Source: Daldinia sp. FL1419
Taxonomy: Eukaryota; Ascomycota; Sordariomycetes; Xylariales; Hypoxylaceae
Length of the DNA: 64,000 nucleotides
Reading direction: 5' to 3'
Assembly: GCA_025201765.1 (NCBI GenBank)
Contig: MU623388.1
Coordinates: 124,001 to 188,000 of the forward strand
Position numbers and translations under genes: made by a program. This document shows positions 1-12,356 of the stretch, piece by piece (position 1 is the first letter of the stretch; the number at the start of each line of letters is the position of its first letter). Below the pieces are notes generated by a model, which did not search any database, was not told the DNA's origin, and worked only from the letters and a program-made list of their open reading frames with translations.

Positions 1-2147
1 CCCATGATATTTTAAGTTTTTACAATTACCTCTTCACTACTTGACTTTAGGATAACCTTAGCTTACGTCCCGATCTATAGCCAACGACTCCACCGTCAGA
101 TGGCCTAATTTATACTATACTCATTGTAGTTATAGAGCGATGTCGGAGAGTCGCCAGTCGTCCACCTAGTGTGCGATCCTCGTCTCTTCCCAACTTATCC
201 GCTAGGCAGATTCCTAAAGGAGAAGACGGACAAGGCCCATGTCGACCTCTGTATCGTAGTTGCCTACCATCGCTTGTGATTTCTTTCGAACAGACACCCC
301 CCAAATTTCTGCTAATAGACTGGAATTCCCCAGACGCTATATCGAGCTAGAAAAACGCCGAATAGACGCTTCGCCACAGAAGGGATTCGGCATGGGGTAG
401 TGCTTGTCATGGGTATTAGGCCAAAGTTTCGACCAAGGAGAAGTCTAGAAGGACTTTAGAACTGGGACGCCAACGTTTCGATCAGGGGAATGCTACTCAT
501 CCCTAGCCGCCCTAATAGAGGAACATAGGAAGCAATTTCCATAGTCTATCGACCTGACGCCTACTCTACTAGTAGCTCCTCGACCATGTAGCCATAATTA
601 CCCCTATCAACATCCAGCCAAGGTGGCAACTTGTTGAGAGAAAGGGGAGCATATCAAAGCGGCGCAGTGGGCCATCATTGCAGTAACATCGTCCCACAAC
701 CTTACTACTCGGCGACCATAAGGCCCTTCTAGAATTATCCAATGGGAACCGAGATCGAGGATTTTAGAGGAGGCAGAGCATCCGTATATCCATCCCACCG
801 AGATCGCAATGAGGAGCTTGCACCATCTGGGTGCTTACCTGCCCGTTTGCAGCAAGTACTCCACGATCATGCATTACTTTGCGACAAAGCCGGTATTTGC
901 TGTGAGGCTATACACCGGAGCCATGTATGAAGTTTGTCGGTCCGAGCCAAGTGAAAAGAAACTGCGGGTTCCGAGTAGGTATTCACAAGTGCGCGGATAT
1001 TGTTCCGGGTCGAAATTCCATACCGTAAAAGGCAATACAAGCATCCGGGGTAGCTCGGGGAAATCCTAAACCGGAACGTTTGATTTGGGACCATGTGCGC
1101 AAGGGCGATACCGAATCCAAGTTTTTTCGAGACGTCGGTCGACGTTGAGTTGTCGAAAATTGCGACGATTTTGGTGCCGGAGCCCTCAATTTTTGATTTC
1201 TTTCTGGAAGAAATTGAAACTAAAGTGCGTGTGAAAAAAAATGATATTGTGTGAGAAGCCTCGCTGGCCGCCTAATGGGTCAACTTCGCCGGAAACTCGT
1301 CGAGTGGTGGCCGCGCCAAGAGGCGGCCTAGCATGGAGGCTTTGTGGCCCAAATCGCGACCCAAAGACATGACGAACCTCTCATATGAGCGGCGGTCGCA
1401 TCAAGGGCCCCGGCCGTGCTTTATATGCTAGCTCATAACCACGGATCCGTGTTACCTCCTCCAAAGTCCAAGGCAGAAAATCGAAGGGAAGGGGGTCAAA
1501 AAAATGTTAAAATACCGCTCCGAAGACTCCGTTCGGCTTATTTACCAATCACGACCCCGGTCACTTCTCGTGGCTGATGGACGCCCAATCGTCGTCTACA
1601 GGGTAATATGGTAACATAACATGACTCCCTATGGCATGCATTCTCCAGATGGTGGATGGTTATACGGCTCATTCTCCGTGGTCAGCAACAGGTAGTTAAT
1701 CTCACCTAGTAAGATTCGGCATCGCCAGTCCTATCCATTCCCTCGGGTCCTTTCATTACTCGTTCGAGATATTAATCGTACATCATATATCGTTTCAGCT
1801 GCAACGTCCCTTTTGGGTCGCTCATTTGCCCGTTTGCCCATTTGACCCGTGGCTGAAGATCGAGGTCTTCCCCCCCACGCCTCTTTCCCTTACCCCTAAT
1901 TTGCTTGTAAGCTCACACCGAATAGGTAAAGCATCACATTACTTTGAACCAACGTGGATCAAGCAGCCCCGATTTTAGACCGCTTCTGTCATCATGTCGG
2001 TCTTTTAGAGCATTATCCTCTTTTATTAGCCTCTTGCCTACGACTATGCTATATAGGTAGCCAACCGTCTCTCGTTATGCCTAGGGTGTGAGGAATAAAT
2101 CCTTCGGTATCATCCTCGTTTCATCTCAATAGGCTTCCCGTCCACTT
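1..2147. other. Spacer without a supportable gene
   Basis: No reading frame here looks like a protein: the longest are under 90 codons and overlap on both strands. The stretch from about 1254 to 1342 holds an imperfect inverted repeat. The last few hundred bases before 2148 are pyrimidine-rich and probably contain the promoter and 5' leader of the SWIM protein gene. A degraded old element or gene cannot be excluded, but nothing recognisable remains. Confidence 0.5.
1254..1342. repeat. Imperfect inverted repeat
   Basis: The arm at about 1254-1274 (reading AGCCTCGCTGGCCGCCT) matches, with a few mismatches and a short insertion, the reverse complement of 1321-1342 (AGCCTCCATGCTAGGCCGCCT). About 45-50 bases separate the arms. 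It could fold into a stem-loop or be a terminal remnant of a small element; no flanking duplication was recognised. Confidence 0.35.
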
Positions 2148-3545
2148 ATGTCTATCCCAACGGAAAGTTTCAGGAGGCTTTCACTCGGAAGTATGCCGCC
2201 CGTAACACGTCTTCAGAGCCGAAAACTGCGAGTCAAGGTGGAAGACTCGAGCTCGGAGTCAGATAGCGAGAGGGACTTTGATATCGACGATGACGGCTTC
2301 ATGGTCTCACCGTCGAATCTTACTTACTCGCTGGACCTTCTTGACGAAGAGACGCGGGATAATGTTAACAAGGCTATAGAGGTGCCCCCGCAGTTCACGT
2401 TGCGCGGCTGCCAAGCGGGAGATGAGCGCTGTCTCTTTTTAATAACGGAGCCTGTCGAGTATACTGTTCGGACTGGCTCGGAACAGAGCGGCTACGGCAC
2501 TCCAAGCTGTACCTGCCAAAATGGCGAGCGCGGCGAATCCCCTTGCCGGCATATTCTCTGGCTATTCGACCAGATTACTAGCCAGGTTCTAGGCGTCCAG
2601 AGGAGCCCCTTTTTATTAACAAAATACGGATATCCGGCAGAGCTGGGTAACCCTTACAATGAAATATCAGACTTCCACCTGGATATGTTAGCCGACAGTC
2701 TACATTGCGACATTGTCGGACAGTCCCCTGATCCCAGTCCGAGACGGGTCAGGGAGACGCGGGAGATCCTCGCAGCTCTGAACGAGATTCCTACGGACGA
2801 GTACCGCCCGGACTTGTTCAGCGACCCTCGAAAAGGCCGGCGCGTCATCAAAAGAGGCGATTTAGAGCAGACCATCTTCCGCATGCTACTCCGCAACGAC
2901 GACTTCTTCCAATACTTTTTGTCGTCGATGCGCGCGGATGAACTACATTCAAATCAGTTTCGCTCTCTGCAGCAACGCGCGGACGCAGCGCTGGCTGGGC
3001 TCAGGCAATACGCGGATAACCCGGCGCTGCAAAGCATCGCGCATCCTAAGGACGTGAAATGGTGCGCCGCCCACCTTTCCCGCGTCACGCGGCAAATCCA
3101 CGGCGTGATACACAACACAGACCGGCCTCTCTCCCAATGGGAACTTCGCGCCGCTGCGCGCGCCGCTGTGCACGTACTCAACGCGATCCTGGACTGGGAC
3201 CAAGAGATCGGGCCCGCGGACTTGCCCCGCGCGGAGCGCAATCTGTTCTACCGACTGGTAGGCAGCGAGGACAGGAATTTCGCCGTGGATATACTAGCTT
3301 CGATCCCGCCGGAAGTGTTGGGGCCTTGGGTGGACGAGCTTACGGGGGTGCAGAGGAGGATTCTGGAAAAGGGGGCCCCGGTGTCGTACACGGCGAGGCT
3401 TAGCTCTCTGGTTAGCCATCTGCGCTCGAGATGGACGGCGGGGACGGAAGGGGGAGGAGGTGGGGGTGAGAGTGGGAGGAAGTCGAAGAGGATGAGGGCG
3501 GGACAGGGACAGGGACAGGGTGGGCGTGCGAAGAGGGTTAGGTAA
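2148..3545 (+). CDS. SWIM zinc-finger domain protein, intronless
   Basis: A single-exon 465-residue protein from an ATG with no in-frame upstream alternative. The clearest feature is a SWIM-type zinc finger of the form CxC-x9-CxH: Cys121, Cys123, Cys133 and His135. The N-terminus has an acidic, serine-rich tract (about 30-50). Residues 190-400 look helical and contain no domain I recognise. The C-terminus is glycine-rich and strongly basic (after about 430), which suits nuclear localisation or nucleic-acid binding. SWIM domains are known in proteins that bind DNA or protein partners (for example Shu2/SWS1-type recombination factors and MuDR-type transposases), but the rest of this protein resembles neither. 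Function therefore stays open. It stands alone on the plus strand. Confidence 0.8.
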   Translation: MSIPTESFRRLSLGSMPPVTRLQSRKLRVKVEDSSSESDSERDFDIDDDGFMVSPSNLTYSLDLLDEETRDNVNKAIEVPPQFTLRGCQAGDERCLFLITEPVEYTVRTGSEQSGYGTPSCTCQNGERGESPCRHILWLFDQITSQVLGVQRSPFLLTKYGYPAELGNPYNEISDFHLDMLADSLHCDIVGQSPDPSPRRVRETREILAALNEIPTDEYRPDLFSDPRKGRRVIKRGDLEQTIFRMLLRNDDFFQYFLSSMRADELHSNQFRSLQQRADAALAGLRQYADNPALQSIAHPKDVKWCAAHLSRVTRQIHGVIHNTDRPLSQWELRAAARAAVHVLNAILDWDQEIGPADLPRAERNLFYRLVGSEDRNFAVDILASIPPEVLGPWVDELTGVQRRILEKGAPVSYTARLSSLVSHLRSRWTAGTEGGGGGGESGRKSKRMRAGQGQGQGGRAKRVR

Positions 3546-5345
3546 AGTAAGATATCGCCTACTCTCCCTTTTTCTTCTCCGGCGCAGAGCTGAGGAACAG
3601 TAGGTTTTCAGACTGGGAGCTGGTCCTCCCGTCACCATCGCTGAAACTACACAAACCCACACACCGTGTGAACTTTAGGATATCAAATCAGGAGCAGGGT
3701 CACGCCACCCCTTTCAGGTAAAAGGGGACGGCTGGTTTTAATCTTCTAATCTTTCCCCCTTTTTTTTCATTTCACCTTTCACCGCGATGTCCCGAGCAGC
3801 GCTTGTATGGATATCGAGGTTATTTACAGGCCGAAGTCGGGGTCGGGGCTGGGGGCTATGTTTACGGGTTTACTTAAGATGAGCTGACTCCTGGATAGAT
3901 GGGGAGATTCTCGCGATTTGGAGGGGTTTTGAATTCTAGATTTGGTTCGGTAGCTAGCTTAGCGTATGGAGTGCTACTAGATGTCAAATATACGTTGGGC
4001 TTTTGGCGACGAAGATGTGGCTGAGGTTGTGTTTTATGTGGTTATATTCGTTTACTGCAGGCATTTTGATCTTTTTGTGAGACTATATCGACTATTCCTT
4101 CGTTTCCCCCGTAATACGCCGTCCTATTCTTCTCTCCGAGTGTCTTGATGCTTCACTTCTCCCCTCGAAGCCCCTATTACAGTAGGCAACCAAGTCCGCC
4201 TTCGACTTCCCTCGGTTCCCCAAGTCGACTTGCTATTATTCAAGATACCATATACACCACGCCACCGAAACCACTCCGTTAGGCGCTTCCTCCATCCCAG
4301 GTACATGCATTTTGCCGCGACCCCCAAAACCCAGCCCGGCACCCGGCCCGACCCAGCCCAGGCCCGTTGGCCGGCGTCCTCCGCTGCAGCGCTCCCTCTA
4401 TTACCTTTTTTACTGTTAGTACTTACCTACCTACATACACACACAGGTATGTACGCACTTACATACCTCCTCGCCATATTTCGCCACAGGCCATTTCCGT
4501 TGGCCGCGGTGGCGGCGGCGGCGGCGGCGGTAGACCGAAGGGCAGAAGCGGCTAAAAGCTGCGGAAAGGGGGATGCTTCACGTTGAGAAATACGAACGAA
4601 TGGAAGATTGCCAAGTAGAATAACATGAACCAACCAAAATGCAAAACCCCACCTCATCTCATCTCATCTCGCCTCGCTTGCACCACGCGCGCAGCAGGAG
4701 GCAACAGGTAAGAAGTAAGTAAGAAACAGACATGTGAATTTGGCGGCCGATGCAACGCCGTCGAATCCCAGTCCGAGGTCGCCGCGGCGTCGGGAATATC
4801 AGACGGTCGGCTCGAAACGCCGGCGTGTATCGCAGGTGCAAAGTAGGCCGTTTTACGTAGATACGCTCCGATACTAGGTAGCTATATGTAGTTGATATAT
4901 GATTGAATAACTGATATATCGATCGTCTGGTATTGACTCGGGGTATATCCAACACCGCCTACTTCGTATATCCAGGAGTGCAGGTATGTAGTATGTATAA
5001 CGCAACCCATATATACATACATCTCATATGCCGCATGTAATGTAATGTCGTTGCACCCCGTCGTGACACGGCGGCGGAACAAATCTAATCAAAAGTCCCA
5101 AGATGCAAGCCGGTCTGGCAATGCATGCAAGAATGCTTAATTCCACCCTTCCCTTGGCCTTGCCTGGCCTTCCTTTCATCTCTTTACCCTCTTTATGTAC
5201 AAGCTGACCGCTAAAAAGAAAATGAACATGTTTCCTTAATTTTCCTGCCTTGCCCAACTCATTCATGAACCCCGGAAATTCGAACCAATCCTCATTATAC
5301 ACGTACGTACGCATCTTCGTACAGCTAGACCTCGTAATATAATCC
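3546..5345. other. Convergent intergenic region
   Basis: This region lies between the 3' ends of the SWIM gene (plus) and the sulfate permease gene (minus), so it should hold both 3' UTRs. I see no convincing gene. It contains a GGC-repeat tract at about 4508-4530, short TACA/CACA runs around 4430-4465, and TAGGTA-type motifs. The short reading frames here are low-complexity or shadows. Confidence 0.55.
4508..4530 (+). repeat. GGC trinucleotide tract
   Basis: About eight near-perfect GGC/GCG units in an otherwise mixed intergenic sequence. It inflates a small frame rich in alanine or glycine but does not support a gene. Confidence 0.7.
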
Positions 5346-7939
5346 TCAAACCGTGACGCCAATGTCCGGACCTCCAGCGGCCTCAATCTCATCTCTCGCG
5401 CGTACATTCGCGATGGCGCTCTGCAGCGCGCTCGTAAGATCGACGTGGAACAGCGGTCTATTAAGTCCATGTACCGCGACCTTTCTCGTTTCGTTCTTGG
5501 CGAAATCAGGTACTTTATTCCTCGGACCCGCAGACTGCGTTATGCTAGAAGCAGTGCTGGGGCCGGGAGTGCCCTGATCTACGGACTCTGGCTTGCTGAT
5601 CGTCGGCCGTATCTGAGTTTCCTTCTCATTGGCCTCTTGTTCTGCGGCGGCTGCGGCGGATTCTGAACCACCAATCTCAGCAACGCTGAAGATCGACTTC
5701 CACCGCGAGTGCAGGCCGTCCGGACGCGGGGTGGGGTAGCCGAAGCCGGCGGAGACGAGTCCCCTCTTTGTCCACCGGTTGTTGATGCAGGCGAAATGGA
5801 CGTCTACTACTTCCGGTGCGGTGTAACGGTCCAGTTGATTGCGCACGTCGATCAGTTGCTGCACCGACGTTACATCGACATTATTGACCGAGCTGAAATC
5901 GAAGATGATGGCTTTCAAAGTCGGTAATGATGTGTTCTCTTCTTGGCCCTTCTTCGGACCCGGGTCATTCCACGGGCGATCGCCGACTCGCGCATATGTA
6001 TCTGTCCTGGTACGACGTGTGTTGGCGAAGATGTGGCTGGTAAGGTAGTCTAGAGTGTGACTTGCACTTGGGTAATTGAATCCTTCGGAAAATCTATAGA
6101 TGAAAATACCAGGATAGGGGCTAGAAACCTCAACTTCCGGGTTTGAGCCATCCTCGTGGTCGATCGGTAGGAAAACGTTGCGCGTAGGCGGCGAAAGGCT
6201 AGAGTCCAACGCGTCAAAGGTTCCATACTCGCCCATCACATTGCTGTCATTACCAATGAGGTGGTCGCCTAGTACGGAGTGTACCTGAACCCTTCCGAGG
6301 AACCTACCGCGGGATTTAAGGACGCGGAATATGAAGATTGCAAATGAGATACATATAGTCGCGTAGATTCCGTTCTCGATTGTTGAAAATACCGTAACGA
6401 TTACTCCGACGAAGAAGATGAGGACCTCAAGGGGTGATATTCTCCAAAACTTATAAAGCGTATTCGGTGGCGTAATAAGATCTCCGACAGCGTGGATAAT
6501 AACTGCGGCGAGGGCTGCGGATGGGATATAAAAGAAGACGGCAGTAAGGGCGTAAATGGCCAGGAGTACCACGGCGGCCGTGATAACACCGGCAAAAGGA
6601 GTCCGGACACCTGCCTTGGACTTGATGGCCGTACGACTGAAAGAGCCCGTTGATGGATAACCACCGAGGAAGGGCGCAAGAACGTTAGTAACACCAATGG
6701 CAACCATCTCCTGTGAGGGATTAATTGTGTAGTTGTTGACACGGCCGAATGATTTTGAAATGGCGATATGCTCGATGAGTAGGACGATGACTGTCGCAGG
6801 TAGTTCACCAATAAATGAGCTGATTATTTCCGTATTAACGGTCGGAACGGCGGCGTGCTGGAAACCTCGAGGAACATCCTTGAGAATAGCGAAGGCGGGG
6901 TTGTCGCGACGGTTCATATTAACCAACCAACTGATCATGGTATATAATAATATGACGAAAACCGCCCTGAGTGTCGACAGGAAGAAAAATAACTTGTGGT
7001 GGTTTGGAAACTTCTTTGCCGCCCAGGTACACGAGAACCGGATGGTGTAGAGCATCGTGAGCGCTGTCAAGCCCATAGCTGCGTTCAAGTCTGTCTTTCC
7101 TAGGTTCTTCAAAGTGTTAATGATGACTATGTACGTCGAATCCCTCGTCGAGAAACCCGTGATTCCCATAAGCGTAGGAACTTGACCCGCGGCAATATTG
7201 ATGGCCGAACCGGTCATGAACGCAGCTAACGATACCAAAGGTATCAACTCGACGATCCATCCACACCGTATCAAGCCAATAAAAAGTACGATTGCACCGG
7301 AGATTAGAGCAAGAGCGCTTGCGATAACCCACGGTGTCTCTTCATATTGAGGAAGCTCCTTGGTAGCTTTGGCGACGACAGAGCCGGTGACGGTTGAGAC
7401 GACGGCGACGGGCTTTGGTATGTTAGCAACAGGCAAACCTCGGGGACAATATTCCGACTCAACATACCCCTATAGTGATATCCTTCGAAGTAGCAAAGAA
7501 CCAGTAAAGAAGGACGCCCATGAACGACGAATATAAACCGAATTGGACTGGAAGGTTAGCCAGCTTGGCATATGCCATTCCTTGTGGTACAACAACTGCA
7601 CCAATAGTTATACCTAAAAGGGGGTTAGCTCTAGCTCAATCATGGTTCGGTTAATAGAGACATACCAGCAACGAGATCGCCCAGAAACCATTGCAAGTTA
7701 TAAAAGCCTATCCACGATAAGAAGGGAAATAATGACTTGAAATATTCGATTATATCCCGCCCTGACGGTGTGATTTCTGCGAGCCACTCTGCGCTTGTAG
7801 GCTGCTGCTCGATGAAGCTGTCTGCTGTATTTGTTGAAAAGACTGATTCTCCTCGAGTCACATTGTCTGTATCGGGGTCTTCGAGTTTGATCCCTAAGAC
7901 TTTTGCCAGCGTTTGGCCGGCTTTCCTTGACGAGGACAT
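5346..7939 (-). CDS. Sulfate permease (SLC26/SulP family) with STAS domain
   Basis: Plasma-membrane sulfate:proton symporter of the SulP family, like yeast Sul1/Sul2 and Neurospora CYS-14. My model has three exons on the minus strand: 7939-7666, 7613-7468 and 7412-5346, with introns of 52 and 54-55 nt. Joined length is a multiple of three and gives about 828 residues, the usual size for the family. Exon 1 carries the cytosolic N-terminus up to GDLVAG. Exon 2 supplies the first SulP signature helix (ITIGAVVVPQGMAYAKLANL). Exon 3 carries the remaining membrane helices and a C-terminal cytosolic STAS domain around residues 590-760, with the typical core FDFSSVNNVDVTSVQQL. The start is the ATG at 7939; a longer reading in exon 3 begins only with TTG inside an intron and is not a start. 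Family-level function is firm; the exact substrate preference is inference. Confidence 0.93.
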
Positions 7940-10814
7940 CGTAGGGGTTACTGGTATTAAGTTGGGATAGGATTAAAGGAAGATGAATAGCGAGTTAGAG
8001 ACAATTGAGAGTATATATGATTAACTTTGTAATTGAGATAAGGTAAAGAATAGGCATATACGGAATAGACAGCGGGATCGAGAGCGGAAGAGAGCTGCGC
8101 CTGCAAAATAGTAGTGCTGTATTTTAAAGGGGTAGCAGCGCTGAGAGCGTGTTCGACACACGACGAATATGAGCGTGGGCTAAATCAACCCGGCTCCAAA
8201 GTATCGTCAGGAAGAGACACCGGTAGCCATCTGGGTGAAGCTCAACAAAAGCAGTCGATAAAACCGAGTTGACAATAGTAAGTATCGTTGGAAACAGCGG
8301 ATCGTGACTAATAAACAAAAAGTCCTTAACCTAGATAATAAGGTGGCTTTGGTAATGGGTAAGTCCACAATAAAGTAATGAGATAGTCTCTGCTCTTAGA
8401 AATTTCACCGAGGAGATACCAGGGTTCGGTAAGGGTAATACAAGTAATCAAGGCTAGGCAAGATGTTCTGAGTTTGCCTTGCACAAGGCCCCGTTGTAAC
8501 GCCGGAAGGATCTAGTTGTTAGACAAGAGTCTACGCAGTATGTGTGATGAGAAGTAAGAGCTTAGGTACTATCCCGCATAAACTGGTGAGCTTTGATATT
8601 GGCTGATAGGTATTATGGCCAAGTTGTAGTGCGTAGTCTCGGTGGATACCGAGATCCCAGATTTCCACCAGGGGGTTGAGTAGAGCTGGCGTATCGGGAC
8701 GTGGCCTCGGTGGATGAATGGAAACGAGACTGTTAGGGATATAATAGTATTGTTTATAAACAAGAGAGAAGAAGAAGAAGCTTTCGATAAGCTACAATTG
8801 CAAAAGTAATAATAATAATAATAATTGTGGCAGCGAGGCAATAAGTAGGTAAGTATTAAGTAACGAAGGTTGCTAGTAATGCTAGGAATATTAACATTGT
8901 ATGGTACCATGTACTTGTCCACGCTCGAAGTTCTGCTAGTAGCCTCGGATTGGTTGATCACTCGATGGCGCAATCGGCTTTATACCTTTCAAAGCCTAGC
9001 GGGAATATTTTGGAAACAACGAGGTACGCAATATCAGTTTTTCACCCTTTAATGGATAATAGACGATAGGTAATGGATATTGAAAATGGAGATGGATCGT
9101 AACGGACTAAAGGCGATAATGAGGCCGAACACCGACTTATACATAGGTAGTACCTCATTTGCATGTAGGATTCCAGGTTCGGTGATGATAACTCCATTTC
9201 CCAAATGGAACCTTTTGAAAAAGCAGCATTTACTCGGCAGTTACGCACGGTAGAAATATTTTCTAAACATATGATCTTGTAATAGAGTTGAATATTAGAT
9301 ACAAAATATTTATCAAGAATAGTCTAGAAGTAACTTACCAACATAGGATAATAACGAAGTTGGAGATGGATAATCGTAAGGGACCAGTACCTAGATAATA
9401 GTACCCAATTCGGCGAAAAAATAGCTCAAATGGCCAATCACAGACCGTGAATGTGAACTCATGGCCCAAGCGTCGATGACGCGATTTCGTCTTGAGCTGA
9501 TGCCATCATTATAAATACGGAAATTTCAGACTGACTGAGAACACGAGGGACTTCGTCTCCAATATCTTATGTCATAATGGATCGAACGGGTCTTGATCCG
9601 GTCTCGGTTTTGCTCTCTACATGTTTCTACAGGATTTACTATAAAACCTTTAAAAGTCGACCATATCCATTCATCTATTTGACCAACTTCGAGGTTCTAG
9701 GCTCTTGAGCTTGTTTTGCCGGTATGGAGCCTCTCTTTATTAACTACAGCAGTTTAATCTAGTTAGTTATACGATTTATAAATCTACGACCTAAAATTCT
9801 AACGGCAATGCACCGACAATATCAGGTCAGGTGTTTTTTTAACTTGGAGTTGCAATGCTCTCAGATGCTACGCTTTCTATCCCTAGAGTAAAACACCACA
9901 AGATCTGTAATACAGTCGTTCGGTGGATCGAGTTATCATTGGTTAATCTCGAGTACGAACCGTTCAACGTAGTGAGGCCATCTTTTGGTCACGCAGAGCC
10001 TATTTATCCATGCAAGTCTCCCAAGTTTCCGATAGGGAATCCCGATCTCGACTGCCCAAACTGAGAGCTCTCGGCTTTCTCGGATGCAAATAATATGCAG
10101 TATGATCGTACCTGCAGGCTTCACGGGCCATCATCTACGGGGAAATCTTGGCCAATCCTAGCAGCGATGGACCGGTCGAAGGCTGCCGACCTTACTGTAA
10201 CCTTAACTTGCCTTGTTTTAGGCGTTGACATCAATGTAAGCTTTTCACATGCTGATCCAATATCGACGGGATATCGTATAATATAATATGACATAGAAAT
10301 GAAATGCAGCATCGGAGAAAGAATCGTTACCTGCAACGATTGAATTTCTTCTTGACCTCATCGAGGAACTTTACATTTAGGAACCATAAATGTAAGGTTA
10401 ATTTATTTGCCTCTTATCTTTTATAAAGAATAATCATCTATAAGGATGAAATGCATTTACGTTATACATAATACGCAGCTAAATAAATAACCTTTTTAAG
10501 CCAACGCGTTCTACCCGCGTTTTCAATCTTGTGAATATGAGGGGGGATTTATTATTAGGTTACAACGCATGTACTCAAGTACCTTTCAGTTACACACACT
10601 CGATCTCTCAATCTAAACAACTCCAACCTCTTTTCCCTGCCCTGTTTTTTATTTTTATTTTTATTTTTTATTGTTTTATTAAACTTACTGCGCCGGGTCG
10701 TCGCACTACAACTATACAACGTGCGGAACATGCTTTCCTCTCCTTATCAACGGTAGCTTCAATTTTGCGTATCGCCGCAATTCTTATAGCGTTATAGCTG
10801 CCAGCTGGCCAAAA
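7940..10814. other. Divergent promoter region, AT-rich
   Basis: A 2.9 kb spacer between the starts of the sulfate permease (minus) and the Bub2-type gene (plus). It is AT-rich with TAA/AAT microsatellite stretches (for example around 8805-8825) and no credible reading frame. A near-match (9 of 10) to the fungal sulfur-regulator (CYS3-type) palindrome ATGRYRYCAT lies near 9497-9506 on the minus strand, but it is 1.5 kb from the permease and imperfect, so I do not call it a site. Confidence 0.55.
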
Positions 10815-12356
10815 ATGACGAGCCCAACGCGGGAGGCATTCCCACCCATCGCGCAGGCCTTCAATACCTTCAATAACACAACACTTCCTAATCAAGTCCA
10901 CGCCCCGCCATCACCTCATACTCATAGATTGCGCAAGTTACAATCCGCACATAACCTCGGCGCCGCTGCTCGAATATCTAGTCATGGTTCTTTAATCTCC
11001 CAGCAGATCTTACAAAATCCTCAAGAGACTGCACCACCTCCGACTCGCAATGTCAATGTCAACCGATCCCCACAAAGAGACAGAGCCAACTCGGACGCGA
11101 CACCCCCGCCACCCCCGACCCCCTCCATATTTCCGAATAGCCTTTTACTATCACTAAATCACAAGAGAAGCGCTCTAAGTAAGGCTTCGAGAGTAGCTGA
11201 TGCCATGTCTCTAGATAGACTGATTAAGGAGGGACCCCCTGACGGGGATGTGCACGGCGCTTTAGAGAGCGCGCGTCTCAAGGTCCTAGATCAGGGCATC
11301 AGAAGCGACATCGACGGAATGGTGCGATATTTCTCGATGCCGAACCGATGTCCAATCGTGCTAATAACAAGGTGCTTAGTCGCGGACTAGAATCTATTTC
11401 TGGTTAATATTTATCGATGCGCCCATTCTCGATACCAGGGAATACCTTGGACTCATACATAGAGGCGCCTCTCCCGCTTACTCCAAGATCCGGAACGACA
11501 CGTTTCGAACCCTAACCACCGATCCCCTTTTTCGTCGCCGTGTTAGCGAGGCAAGTCTGATTCGTCTTCTTAACGCAATCGCCTGGAAACTTCACGATGC
11601 GAAGGAGGAACGTCGTCCAACAAGTAGTAGATTATCCCTCGCCGCGACCGAAAGCGGTAGCAGTTCCCGTAGCGATATCTCTCAAAGCAATGGCTCCTCG
11701 CCGTCTGCTAGGAATCGTGCCCGCGCCCTGACGCTCACAACGGAAGGTTCCGATGCTGCTACCTCGGAACCCGGGACGTACGTGCAAGGCATGAACGTGC
11801 TTGCTGCTCCGTTTTTATACGCAGCCCGTAGCGAGGTAGAGGCTTTCGCCGCTTTCCATACGCTCCTAACCAAGGAGTGCCCCGGGTACATTAGGGGTGC
11901 AATGGACGGGGTTCACCGCGGCCTAGCACTCGTCGATAAAGTATTAGCGATCGTAGATCCTAAGCTAAGTTTCTATTTAACATCCAAGGGCCTGTCGGCG
12001 GAGATATATGCTTTTCCTTCTGTCCTTACGCTTTGCGCATGTACTCCCCCTTTACCAGAGGTCCTAAAGCATTGGGATTTTCTCTTTGCCTACGGGCCAC
12101 AATTGAATATTGTGTGTATCGTCGCCCAGCTAATCATGATGCGCAATGAACTCCTTACCTCTTTAAAGTGAGTTCCGCCTGCGGCTGTTGGATATATTGT
12201 AAGACTAAAATAGTATACTAACAATTCAATAGTCCTAACAAGCTGCTTCGATCATTCCCAGCGTTACGAGCAGAAATAATCAAGCGGACAGCACTAGCTA
12301 TTATTAGGATGATACCCGACGATGTCTACGCCGACATCATACGACACGCTCTATGA
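10815..12356 (+). CDS. bub2: Bub2/Cdc16-type TBC GTPase-activating protein
   Basis: Spindle-position checkpoint and septation GAP for the Tem1/Spg1 GTPase, acting with Bfa1/Byr4 at spindle pole bodies. Three exons: 10815-11321, 11380-12167 and 12233-12356 (introns 58 and 65 nt), giving 472 residues. Both catalytic fingers of TBC domains are present: IRNDTFR (IxxDxxR, Arg at about 212) and TYVQGMN (Gln at about 305), so the protein should be an active GAP. The block RIYFWLIFIDAPILDTREYL and the ending PNKLLRSFPALRAEIIKRTA fit Bub2 family members. Two features differ from yeast Bub2. There is a roughly 130-residue proline- and asparagine-rich N-terminal extension. There is also a Ser/Arg-rich insertion of about 55 residues (11600-11770) between the two finger motifs. 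No linked partner gene is in the window. Confidence 0.87.

Noticed and set aside
5346..7436. The long minus-strand frame read as a complete protein beginning MPVANIP
   Set aside because: It begins with TTG inside an intron. The real protein starts at the ATG at 7939 and is joined over two introns.
9497..9506. CYS3-type sulfur-control site for the permease
   Set aside because: One mismatch and 1.5 kb away; cannot be told from chance.
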